Of a DNA stretch of 64,000 nucleotides, positions 12,020 to 23,400 are shown in pieces. The translations under genes were made by a program, and so were the position numbers. This stretch comes from Forficula auricularia (Eukaryota; Arthropoda; Insecta; Dermaptera; Forficulidae): positions 7,248,191 through 7,312,190 of the forward strand of contig JALMQS010000030.1 of NCBI GenBank assembly GCA_024734495.1. Direction: 5' to 3'. Numbering within the stretch: position 1 is the stretch's first letter; every line of letters starts with the position of its first letter. The notes under the pieces are model-generated. The model searched no databases and was not told the origin of the DNA. It saw nothing but the letters and a program-made list of their open reading frames with translations.

Positions 12020-12900
12020 TTAGTAATTAATTTGATTAATAGTTGAAATTTTATTAAAATTACACATACAATTTAATTATAACTATTTATTAAACACAAA
12101 TTGTAGGTATTATTTATTTGTGTTAAATAAATAATTATAATAAATTATTATGTGTAATTTTAATAATTATAATTAATTATTATGTGTGATTTTAATAATT
12201 ATAATTAATCATTATACGTGATTTTAATAATTATAATTAATTATTATAAGGTAAAAGCACCAGTAGTGGGCTCCGTCTGTACCTGTAGTGGGCCAGAGTC
12301 AAGAAAAGTATATGGCATGGGCTATATATAGAACAATTTTTCAAAGTTGGATAAACTAATTTTTGCACTTTTCTTGCATCTGGCCGACTTACAGGTACAT
12401 GCCCACTACTGGTGCTTTTAATAAAAAAATTATTATTTTGTATCTTTTGTGTCCGGTAAATCTATTATGAAATCACGATTGATTCACCCCGAAGTAAAAT
12501 GGGCTATTTTGAGGGAATTTCACAACACATGTGTGTAAAACACTCGGTAAAATATTAAAGTAGGGACGAAAAGTTATTCAAATTTTACGATATCTGGGCA
12601 ACACAATAAAAATCAGAGTAACAGCAGGGATTACTGTTCAATCGTGTGACCTTCCAATAGGAAACGATTTGTATAACGATTGAAATAAAGGGTTCCCAAC
12701 ATTACCCACTATTACATACAGTTTATTTGTGTTAAATAAATAATTATAATTAATTATTATCTGTGAGTTTAATAATTATAATTAATTATTATCTGGGATT
12801 TTAATAATTATAATTAATTATTATCTGGAATTTTAATAATTATAATTAATTATGTGTCATTTTAATAATTATAATTAATTATTATTCTGATTTTAATAAA
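12020..12900. repeat. AT-rich minisatellite arrays
   Basis: About 31-bp units (TTTTAATAATTATAATTAATTATTA plus a short TGTG/CTGG-containing spacer, differing by copy) occur in two blocks, 12110-12245 and 12735-12895. A MITE and unique sequence lie between them. Similar ATAATTATAATTAATTA units recur at 16880-17085. Confidence 0.7.
12252..12420. mobile_element. Small MITE with 20-bp terminal repeats
   Basis: Ends TAAAAGCACCAGTAGTGGGC and its exact inverted copy enclose 129 bases. No coding capacity. The superfamily is unclear; a short TA/TTA-type target is possible. Confidence 0.7.
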
Positions 12901-13059
12901 ATTTCAACTATCCGAGACTATAAAGAAAAACAATACCACGGATAAATTAAAAATCTATTAAAAAAGGCTTTAAATTAAAAGTAAAAATAAAATTTAATAA
13001 TTAAAAATCAGGCAAAAATTGCAATAATGGATGAAACTCGGGTCATCTATTAAAACAGG

Positions 13060-13260
13060 AGCAATAGTAGGGAATTGTAAAACAAATAGAAATCGGAGAA
13101 GAGTGTCCTTTTTGATCTTGTGAAGATGATGATGGTGCAGCTACTTCTCCTTTGGATGTCGTTTTATGAGCGTCGGGGTCAAGTTTCCATAACGGACGTA
13201 GAATATTCTACCTCACAGGAAAAGACCGGGTGGGGGGATAAACTTGCTTGTTCTTCTCCT
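13060..13260. promoter_or_regulatory. GC-richer unique patch in intron 2 (possible enhancer)
   Basis: Non-repetitive and clearly richer in GC than the surrounding intron. No coding frame with splice sites. Function unknown; conservation would decide. Confidence 0.2.
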
Positions 13261-13594
13261 GTTTGTATATATATATATATATATTAAATTGCCAAGAGAG
13301 GAAATAAATGTATTGACTGCGATCCCCCCTCTTGAGCTTAGTTGCAGATTCTGTGACGCAAAATTATTATTTCATTAAATTTGTATTTATAGCATGTTTT
13401 CTTTTCTTTACAATTAGGTATAGTAGAATTGCTTTTTTTATTTATTTATTAAACTTTACATTCGTATAAGAGGACTACAGACAGACAGACCCCCACCCGA
13501 AAATATTCAGATACGCTACACTGACTTCAAATTAATATTTTGACAATATTTCAAAATTCAGTAAAACTTGTTACGGGGCGTTTGCAAGAACGTG

Positions 13595-13850
13595 AGGAAA
13601 ATCAAAATTAAAGGCGACAATAAAAGAGTGTCTTCTGCTGGAAAAATAAATTTTTTAATTTACTTATAACGAGGCTTTGGCCTCTTCATCAGATTATTTT
13701 TCACACATCAATAGGTGTGATTGATGAAGAGTGCAAACCCCTCGAAACTTTAGTCTCGTTATAAATAAATTTAAAAAATGTATTTTTCCAGCACAAGACA
13801 CACTCTTTTATTGTCTCATTTAATTTATAAAAATTCTGCTACTCTCGGCA
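13595..13850. mobile_element. Foldback HHR element, family D, decayed
   Basis: Inverted arms with GACAATAAAAGAGTGT-like ends. The left arm on the - strand has CUGAUGA plus stem II GAGGC/GCCUC (13671-13693) but has lost GAAAC and stem III, as if deleted between two CTCG copies. The right arm (13719-13762) reads UUGAUGA...GAAACUUUAGUC. Confidence 0.6.
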
Positions 13851-14560
13851 AAAAGAAACGTTCAATTTAGTGGGGAAAATCATTTTCATTTGTGATTTTT
13901 ATGTCCATTTGTCTATATGTCTGGATTATAATAGGTATTCATGTGATAACGCAAGAACAGAAAATTTGAAAAGTTTGTTCTAATGCCAAAATGTGAAAAG
14001 GCCGATTAGATTTTAGGTTCACAAGCTCTAGATCATCTGCTTCAAAAATGCAGAAAATATTTTTTGAATGATTTTTTTTTTTGAGATTTTAAGGCCCTGT
14101 CTTAATATATATTAGGTGGCCAAAAAAAAAACTAATATTATTTTATTTTTGGTCTCGCATGAAAATATGTTAATTTGACATGTTTTTAAAATTTTAAGAG
14201 GTCGTTAAGTTTTTTGAAAATTTCCAAATTGGAAGAAAATTGAATTTTTTTAAAGTCGGCTATATCAATTTGTAGAGGTCGCTCAAGATTTTTTTTTTAA
14301 TTTTTAAAGTTGTATACTTTAGATGTTTTCGAGTGACCTGTAAAATATAAATATTATTAAAATTTCGACCTCTATACTTGAAATTTTCAGACTATTTATA
14401 ATTTTCAACATTGCCAATAATAAAACGACAAGAATAAAAATTCACTTTTCTACCATTTCGGAAATTTTTAAAAATCTTGAGTGACCACTTAAAATATTTT
14501 AATCGAGAGGATTTTTGGCGAGCATTTCAAAAACAACAAAAATACAAAAATATTGGTTTT

Positions 14561-14807
14561 TAATTGAGGCTTTTAAAAGCAGAGTGGACCATCCCACTTT
14601 TGATTGTTTTTTATGAGAAATACAGCAAAATAGAGGTCAGGTTTGAGGCAAAAGAGGTACCTGTACTATAATCTACAAGGACGTTTAAAAACTAAGTTTG
14701 GGCCACTCTGTCTATTTAGTTTTATCAAAAACTGCTTGATTATAGAGGTTTATCAGCGAAAATGAGATTCGAGGGTTGCCCCACTCTGCTTCTGAACACC
14801 TCAATTA
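14561..14807. mobile_element. MITE-like element
   Basis: Imperfect terminal inverted repeats of about 27 bases, starting TAATTGAGG and containing AAGCAGAGTGG. No reading frame. Confidence 0.55.
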
Positions 14808-14817
14808 TATATACAAC

Positions 14818-15005
14818 AGATTAAAAATTCAGTTTATTGGACAAAGTTTTTTATTGAAGTTCTTCTTCAATTTTTTGTACAACGTTTCGCATCTCTCTCG
14901 AGACTTTTTCAAAGTACTGCAAACAAGAACAAAATCAATTAGGTGAAAGTCTTCACAAAAACTTCAATAAAAAACTTTGTCCAATAAACTGAATTTTTAA
15001 TCTAC
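14818..15005. mobile_element. Foldback element with HHR relic
   Basis: Arms 14818-14865 and 14958-15003 are inverted copies. Between them the - strand has an HHR-like relic (14881-14922): UUGAAAA in place of CUGANGA, a GUCUC-containing stem II region and GAAACGUU. One-sided and probably inactive. Confidence 0.5.
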
Positions 15006-15179
15006 TAATTATAATGGACATTAATCAACATAATTATATATACAATATTTTTTTAAAGAATCCTTAAATGAATTATCGAAATTTTTCCAATTACCATTGT
15101 CTTAAGAATTTTTGTAAATTTCCAATAAATAATAGGAGTATTTTTTATTATTTCACTCTTTTTTTTTTTTAATTAAATT

Positions 15180-15400
15180 AGATTCTTTGAATAGTGTTCG
15201 TTCGGATGGTTTGAGGTAAAGAGATGAGTTTCGAGTAGAGTAGTTGATCGTCAGCTAATGGTCCCCAGCTGGTCATTTTGGCCCCCACTCACGCCGGCCG
15301 GGACTAACTAACCGTGGATTGCCAGCCATTAAGCTCCCAGCATGCCTTACCTCTTACCTCTTACCAGCCAGCTTACCTTTTCACAAACACAAATTGAGTT
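15180..15400. promoter_or_regulatory. GC-richer unique segment in intron 2 (candidate regulatory DNA)
   Basis: Contains short direct repeats (CTTACCTCTTACCTCTTACC), CAGCTGG and GCCGGCCGGG, and several TAAT/ATTA sites. It is not repeated elsewhere in the window. Long introns of developmental transcription factors often hold enhancers. No direct evidence. Confidence 0.25.
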
Positions 15401-15824
15401 TTGTCTCTTCTCTTTCTTTTCTCTTTTATTTCTTCCTAGTACTACTACTACTTATTTTTATTTTCATATTCTTAGTCGTTATTTAATAAAAATTGTATTG
15501 TTTAAAAATTGTATATGATAATTATGATAAGTGAGTTGGCATATTTGGAATAAGAATAGAAATCGAATCGAAACGGTTCGAATGATGAGCCTTAAATAAA
15601 GAAGAAGAGGTGGAGGATGATTGATGGTGACGAATTCATGTCCAATTGGCTAAATTTATGTGGAAACAGGCTAAGAATGCAAATTGTTTCCCTAGGATAT
15701 GTGGGCCCACCAAAAATAAAATATTATTAATTGAGAAATAATGGAAAGGCAGCTCAAGGATAGTGAAAATAATTCCCTCGAGTAAAATAGATTTTGTTGG
15801 ACAGTCATTTTTTTCTGACTCAAA

Positions 15825-15866
15825 AACTGACATTTCGTAGGATTTTTCCCTCCTTCTTCAGGGTCT
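15825..15866 (-). ncRNA. Hammerhead relic, family E, in intron 2
   Basis: On the - strand: CUGAAGA, a damaged GGAGG-type stem II and GAAAUGUC. It is closest to the intact copies at 38358-38400 and 38579-38621. It is antisense to the gene. No inverted partner was seen. Confidence 0.5.
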
Positions 15867-16710
15867 ACAAATTAATATAAAAACGGGGTTGGCCATCATT
15901 TATTTCATTCAAATACCTACGTTCATAAATACACATATAGCCAGATTATTTATTTATCTATCTATCCATCCAGAAAATACTCCAACATACAATATGTCGT
16001 GTCCTATAAAGTTGACAAGTCAACTGTACATTGGACCGGATTAAAATTAATAATTAAAAAAATTATTATTTTCATTATTGGCGATTTCAGATTGAACATG
16101 AAATTATACAATTGTGTTCGTAAAAAAGAAAAGATTCAACTTTTAAATCGAGTTTTCTTTTCAATCGAACTTGGCTCAAGTCACTAAATTTCTAAAAAAT
16201 TTATAAAAAAATTCTAAAATCAAATAGTATAAATCATTTCGGTTATTATATTATTTCCAAGAATAGTACATAATTGATAATTGATTCTTATTCAAGAAAC
16301 TAATTAACAATTTGACATCTCTATAGAGACAGGTATATAAGTAGAATTTATTATTAGATTTATTCAATTCTCTAGCCAGAAAATTGTTGGAGGAAACAAA
16401 ATATTTTCTCCCATAAGATTAGTTTGTTACAGATGATATACTGAGAGAGCTTTGCTCATATTATCTACCTATTATCAATTGTTCTATATTTTATTTGTAT
16501 CTGCTCTACGAGGCATCTACCTCAGAGCATTGTTCAATAATAAAATAAATAAATACATAATTTTTCTGTTAACTAGCGCCTCTAGTTGCTGATTTTCGTC
16601 AATAAAATTATTTTTTAAAAACGTATAAATATTCTAAAAACAATTATAGTCAGATTTTGATATTTATTATTATTATTATTTAAATTTTTATTTTTATCGA
16701 ACTTAGTTCC
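15867..16710 (+). other. Intron 2, no feature recognised
   Basis: AT-rich unique sequence; no exon with flanking splice signals or known repeat recognised. Confidence 0.35.
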
Positions 16711-16713
16711 TTT

Positions 16714-17085
16714 TTGTAATTAATTTTTAAATAATTCGACCGCGTAAGTTTAAATAATTTCTATGACTTAGCCTGCAAATTCTGCAGTTTAATAAATCAT
16801 TTTATTATTATTTTTTCAACGAACAGGCTAAGTCAAAAAAATTATTTAAACTTACGCGGTCCAATTATTTAAAAATTAATTATTATTATTCTTAAGAGTT
16901 GAATTTTATTAAAATCGCACATTATTAATTATAATTATTTATTGAACACGAATTTTAATGATTAATTTTATTAAGATTTGAAATTCAATTAAAATCGCAC
17001 ATAATTAATTATAATTATTTATTCGTGTTCAATAACTAATTATAATTAATTATGTGGGATTTTAATTAAAATTCCAACTCTTAAT
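16714..17085. repeat. Hairpin plus AT-rich direct repeats
   Basis: Arms about 16714-16760 and 16835-16885 are inverted copies containing ACCGCGTAAGTTTAAATAAT. The following 200 bases repeat ATAATTAATTATAATTATTTA-type units also seen in intron 2 near 12000-12900. Confidence 0.6.
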
Positions 17086-17738
17086 AAAATTGATCACAAA
17101 AATAAAAGCTTCAATATTTTATAAATTTGAAAATTATTAACAAATCCAATCACAAGATTCTTGTTAGAATTAACGAATCAATATAACTACGTAAATTTTT
17201 TTCCCCTCTCTTCATCAAATATCTTTATCAGCCTATTATAATGATGAAACATAATTTTTATAAAATCGCATATTTACTCTCACCTGGTGCAATATCAATG
17301 AGATGTATTCTTTGATGAGAAAAAAAGGTGAGGGGGGTTTGGGGGGTTCCTCCATCCCCCATTTCCGTCCACGTGTGATGATTCTTTCTCAATAAGCCTC
17401 TTTTATTTTCCCTCTCTTTCTTTAATCTAAGCCCTATATAAAAATACACACACACAGACAGGCATTTCTATATTGGTGTGAATTCGCAATTGCAAATGTA
17501 TGTATGTATGTAGTCTTGGCATAAAAGGAAGATAAAATAGAGATGCGAATTCTCTCTCTCTCTTTCTAAACAAATTCAACTGCTGTTTAATGAAGAACTT
17601 TAATGTTTCGGTTTTTTGCATCTTTACTTAAGATAGAGAATTCTTCAATGATTCCTTTTTTCTCATGGAAAGATAAATAGTTGTAAAGCCAATGCAATCA
17701 TTTGATGCACATATACATTCATCTATGTATAAAACCCT

Positions 17739-18299
17739 AGAACGCATAAGCCGGACCTGACAGGCCCGGCCACACCTTTTCTTTTCAATAACTTTCCAGA
17801 AATTATGGGACATAAATTCCAAGTTCTTAATATTCCTTCATTAATACTTAATAAAAGTATTTTAAAAGATTTTTCAAAAAAAAAAAAAAAAAAGAATTTA
17901 TATACCTAATTTTTTTTAAAGCCATTTAACAAACGCAAAGTCACAAGGTGGGCCTCTCAGTTCCGGGGTTTTCTAGTATTAAAACAGTAAAAAAGTATTG
18001 ATATATTATTTATTTTAATAAATCCTAAAAAAATTGTAAAAGGTATTATAAACCAATAACTTATAGTAGGCCTGACAGGCCCGGCTCGTGACTTTAGAGC
18101 GAAGTATAGTAAAAAATACATAAAAACAGTAAAAAAGTATTGATATATTATTTATTTTAATAAATCCTGATATAAATTAATAAAAAAGCATGAATATAAT
18201 TATTGAAAAATATTTTATAAACCAATTAAACATATAGTGGGCCGATGAAAAGGCCCGGCTCGTGACTTTGTGTTTGTAAAAAATCTTGCGTGCGTTCTA
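17739..18299. repeat. Repeat with CTAGAACGCA ends and GGCCCGGC units
   Basis: CTAGAACGCA at the left end matches TGCGTTCTAG at the right. Inside are three GGCCCGGC-containing units, two of them followed by TCGTGACTT, and a direct repeat of about 45 bases (17982-18028 and 18125-18170, beginning AACAGTAAAAAAGTATTGAT). It may be a non-autonomous transposon with subterminal repeats. The class is unknown. Confidence 0.45.
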
Positions 18300-19560
18300 G
18301 TCCTGCTCAAATTGTGCTCAAATGGGCCCCTATGGGGAAAGTTTTGGGGCAGTTCTGATTTTTTGCATTTATATATTTTTTGGGCCGCTGCGATTTTCCA
18401 CCAAAATTTCTATGTTTGCCGGCGAAGAACCTCAGCCAGGACCCTCTAAACGACAACGGGTCATATAATTTTTGCTCATATAACAAAATGTAATATTTAA
18501 AATCTAATAATTTTTGAAAAATTTTCGTTATGATTTCAACCTTTTTGTGACTGAATTTGTGCAATTTCGGATTTCATTAAATAACTTGAACAATATGTAA
18601 TTTTTGAAAAAAATTACCTGTACCTTTACATATACGATCTAAATAAGGTATGTGCAGAGAACTGGGAGGAATTCACTAATTGACAGCCTTTAATAACAAA
18701 TTAAAGTTTTGGAGTGGAAAAAGTGGGTTTTTGCGGAGACAGCCGAAATACGCCAATTTTCAACTAGCCCTTGTCCAAACGGTCCATCGGAGAAAAAAAA
18801 ACTAAATAATGAAATTTGTAGGAAATTTTATGAACTTTCATTATACAAATGAAAATTATTTACGAAAAGTTGATAGTTTCCGAGTTATAAGCGAAAAACC
18901 ACCAACCGGGTCCTCTTGGTTAGCAGGCTGGTACGCTAACCCCTAGCCTAACCCGGCCCCTATTCTAGGGTTAAATAAATATATAATTCGATGCAACTTG
19001 TACTTTTCCTCACTCAAACTTTCTCCCGTCCTTTTCTTTCACATTTAATAAAAGAAATTGAAACTAATTTAATTTTTTTTTTCAATTTTTATCTTCAAAT
19101 TCGTAAAGCGAACCCACCCTCTTTTGATAATAATAAAACTTTCCAAAAATAACTATTTATTTTCGTGTATGACGCTTAATTTGATATTATTGTTCTCACT
19201 AAAAAAAAAAATAAACAATAATTTGAAAAGTTCTCTATTCAATCAAAATCCTCTGACATTATCATTTATTTTCATAGCTCTATTGTTGTTATAGTGATAA
19301 TATATACTGTGATTAATACTCTATTTTTACGATTAGCTTTAATAATAATCTAAAAGAAGTGGTAGGGAAAAGGGTGAAGCCGTGATAGGTAAAATTTATT
19401 TCGAATCGTATTTTATATTTATTGAGTGGATTCTTATAAAAAAATTTTATTTTTGTGTGGAGTTATAAATTAAAATTTTTTATGGTTGGTATTTATATTA
19501 TACATGCATTCGTAAGAATGAACAGTCAGCTTAAAAAATTTTAAATAGTCATAAAATTAA
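18300..19560 (+). other. Intron 2, distal part
   Basis: Mixed AT-rich DNA. A GTTATAAGCGAAAAACCACC-like stretch (18880-18905) resembles a common repeat also near 41150. No exon recognised. Confidence 0.35.
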
Positions 19561-20375
19561 AAAAAAATTCTGACCACTTTCTTTAACAAAGGTGACTAAC
19601 AAAATTTACGATCTGCTTAAATTTATGTATATTAAAATTATATTAAAAAAAAAATAACTAAAAAAACACGCTTCTAAAAAGAACAAAATAATGTATTACT
19701 TAATCAAAAAGTGTGGGGCTCAGAAACGCATGTACTTTTAATTAATTTCGACAAAGGGCCCAACGCTTTTTGATTGTTACATAATTTTGTACTTTTTAGA
19801 AGCGTGCTTTTTAGTTTTTACATGCTTTATATTAGCTTCATCTGTATGTATCTATGTATTTATTTATTTATCAATGTGACTTTTGTTCTGTTAAATTCCG
19901 CAAACATTTCTCTATAAAAATAATTGTTTCCCTAATCAATTTAAATGAAATTATATAAAATTAAAATCAATAAAAATAAAAACATTTCATTCTGTTAAAT
20001 TCCGCAAACATTTCTCTATAAAAATAATTGTTTACCTACTCAATTTAATTAGATGAAATTATATAAAAGTAAATACATTTCATTCTGTTAAATTCCGCAA
20101 ACTTTTCTATATAAAAATAAATACGACTTTGTTGAAATTAATTAAAAGTTTCTGCGCCCCACACCTTTTGTTAATTACATATTTTGTACTTTTTAGAAGT
20201 GTGTTTTTAGTTTTTTTAAAATATAATTTTTTTTATTATTTTTATATAATTTCATTTAAATTGAGTACTTAAACAATTATTTTTATGGAGAAATGGTTGC
20301 AGGAATTTAACAGAACAAAAGTCACATACATACATACATATACATACATACAGGAGAAGCTAATATAAATGTAAA
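19560..20375. repeat. Complex foldback/tandem repeat next to exon 20489
   Basis: A unit containing TGTTAAATTCCGCAAACATT occurs three times head-to-tail (about 19888, 19990, 20085), with an inverted fourth copy near 20300. Outer inverted arms include TTTTAGAAG(C/T)GTG and the TTTTGTTCTGTTAAATTCC-type end. It ends with (CATA)n around 20325-20352, about 110 bases before the splice acceptor. Confidence 0.65.
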
Positions 20376-20488
20376 ATAAATTATTAACTATTAATAAGAT
20401 TAGATTTTATTTTTGATTAGTTTTGTTGCTTGAAAAAATTTTCTTAGTTAGAAATTAATTTTTTGTTCGTTTGTATGTTTGTTTCTAG

Positions 20489-23400
20489 GTGAATGCGGCT
20501 GCGCAACAAAAACGAGCACGTACCAGGATTACAGACGACCAATTGAAGATTTTACGCGCGCATTTTGATATCAATAATTCACCATCGGAAGAACAAATTC
20601 ATGAAATGGCCAGTCAGAGTGGATTACTACCCAAAGTCATTAAACATTGGTTCCGAAATACACTTTTTAAAGAACGCCAACGCAACAAAGACTCACCGTA
20701 TAATTTCAACAATCCACCAAGTACAACTTTAAATTTAGAAGAATATGAAAAGACAGGTGAAGCGAAAGTTACTAATCTAAATCCTAGTGCCACTAGCACT
20801 CCTGTCCCTTGTGAAGAACGTCCACCATCTGAACCAGCAGCGGCTGCCACTCCTACTCCACCCACCGCTCCAACGACGCCCACACCTGACAAGAGAAAAA
20901 CTGTTGTAAAACTTGAACCTCAAGAAATCAATCAAGAAATGTCACAACAAGATGAACAGAATGAAATGCTATTCGATAGGGTTGATGTTAAACCCCCAAT
21001 AAGTCCACAATCAACAATAACTACATCTACAACGACTTCCACAACCACTTCTGTTTCACCTGTATTGATGATGCACCATCAACAGCAATATCAACACCAA
21101 TCTCTTCAACAACCACAAACACCAACACATTCTTTAGTTGATGTGATGTTACCGCCAAAAGTAACACCAACCACTCCGGTATCTGGAGGACCTCCTGGCG
21201 CAACATCATTTGCAGCTGCTGCGGCTGCTGCCGCTGCCGCTGCTGCTGCAGCTCGATCTCTGAGCCCTGGCAACTCTTATACTCCAGATGGATTTGGTCA
21301 CTGCGGTTCTGGAAATGGATCTGGAAGCTCTTCTGGGAAGCGAGCAAATAGAACTCGATTTACTGATTATCAAATTAAAGTATTACAAGAATTTTTCGAA
21401 AATAATGCTTACCCAAAAGATGATGATTTAGAATATCTCTCAAAATTGCTTACACTAAGTCCTCGTGTCATTGTTGTTTGGTTTCAAAATGCAAGACAAA
21501 AAGCCAGAAAAGTTTATGAAAATCAACCACCTGTAGAGGCACCACCAGGAATTGACGAAACGGGAGCAAATCGATTTCAACGTACACCCGGTCTTAATTA
21601 TCAGTGCAAGAAATGTCTTCTAGTATTTCAAAGATATTATGAATTAATAAGACATCAAAAAACACATTGTTTTAAAGAAGAAGATGCTAAACGAAGTGCA
21701 CAGGCCCAAGCAGCAGCGGCTCAAATTGCTGCTGTTTTAAGCTCAGAAGATTCCAATTCTAGTACTGTTGAAAACAACACTTTATGTCAGACAATACCTC
21801 AAATAACAAATGTTGTAACAACTTCTGTACCAACTCCAATAACCAATCCAAGTATGGGTGCTTCGTCTCTTGTTACTACACCGACTACTCCAACTTCAAC
21901 AACACCTATAAATGCAGCACATGCTCCTGCTCCCCCTCCTCCCACTACACCAACACCAACACCTCGCCCTCCTTCAGCTCCCTTAACTCCGAACACACCA
22001 GCATCAGGAACAACAAATGATGCTAAAGAAGGAACATTTCAATGTGATAAATGCAATCTGGTCTTCCCGAGGTTTGATCTCTGGCGAGAACATCAATTAG
22101 TTCATATTATGAATCCCAATTTATTTCCATCATATCCTCCTGATTCTCCTTTTGGCATCCTTCAGCAACAAGCTCAATTACAACAACAAGCCCAAGCTCT
22201 AGAAGCTCACGCTGCTGCTGCAATGATGGTTGCCAATAAAAGAAAATTTGAAGACATTGATGATGGCTCTATGCCTGTAGATGGTGAAGCTCCTAAGGAT
22301 AAACGACTTAGAACTACTATTTTACCTGAACAACTAGATTACCTTTATCAAAAATATCAACTAGAAAGCAATCCTTCAAGAAAAATGTTAGAAAATATTG
22401 CAAGAGAAGTAGGCTTAAAAAAAAGAGTGGTTCAAGTTTGGTTCCAAAATACAAGAGCTAGAGAAAGAAAAGGTCAATTCCGAGCACATGCTCAAGTAAT
22501 CAATAAAAGATGTCCATTTTGTCCAGCATTATTCAAAGTTAAATCTGCTCTAGAATCTCACTTGGTGACAAAACATGCTGAACAATGTACACGCGGAGAA
22601 ATAAATATTGATGCATTGCCAGACGAAGAATTAAGCATGGATTCGACTTACACAAGTTCTTCAGCTGATCAAAAGCCACCCCATGGTATGATGCCACCAT
22701 TATTTCCACCATTACATGCAGCCGATGTGGAACATTCATTGAAAAAATACTACGAAGAGTCGGTGAAAAGATATATCACTGAAATACAAGCTCATCAAAA
22801 TGGGCAAACTGTCAAACAAGATCCTGAAAGTCAAAGTGTTGGAGGAAGTGGGGGTGGTGTGACATTAAGTGGTGATTCCCCGTTAGACTTATCAAAGCCT
22901 ATGCGCGTTTCAACTGATACTGGAGGAGCAGAAACTGGCCCTTTAACTGACCTCTCTGATCGATCGCTTTGGTGGTTCGATGATGATTCTATGAGTGAAT
23001 GTATGGATACCCTTGATGATGGAAGCAATCCTACAAGCCCTGCATCAAGCACACAATCAGCTGGACAACAAACGGGAGGAAATGGCGGTGGAAGTAGTGG
23101 GGGTGGAAACACACCCGGCCGAACTCAAGGAAAACGTTTTCGTACACAAATGTCATCTGTTCAAGTTAAATCAATGAAAGCTCTTTTCAACGAATACAAA
23201 ACACCAACAATGGCAGAGTGCGAGATGCTAGGTCGTGAAATTGGTCTCCCAAAACGTGTAATTCAAGTTTGGTTTCAAAATGCGCGCGCGAAAGAAAAGA
23301 AAACAAAACTGGCACTAGTGAAAGCATTAGGAGATGGTAGTGTCAGTGGAAATGGAAATGGAAATGGTAATGGCTGTAGTACTCCTGGCTCAACAAATGC

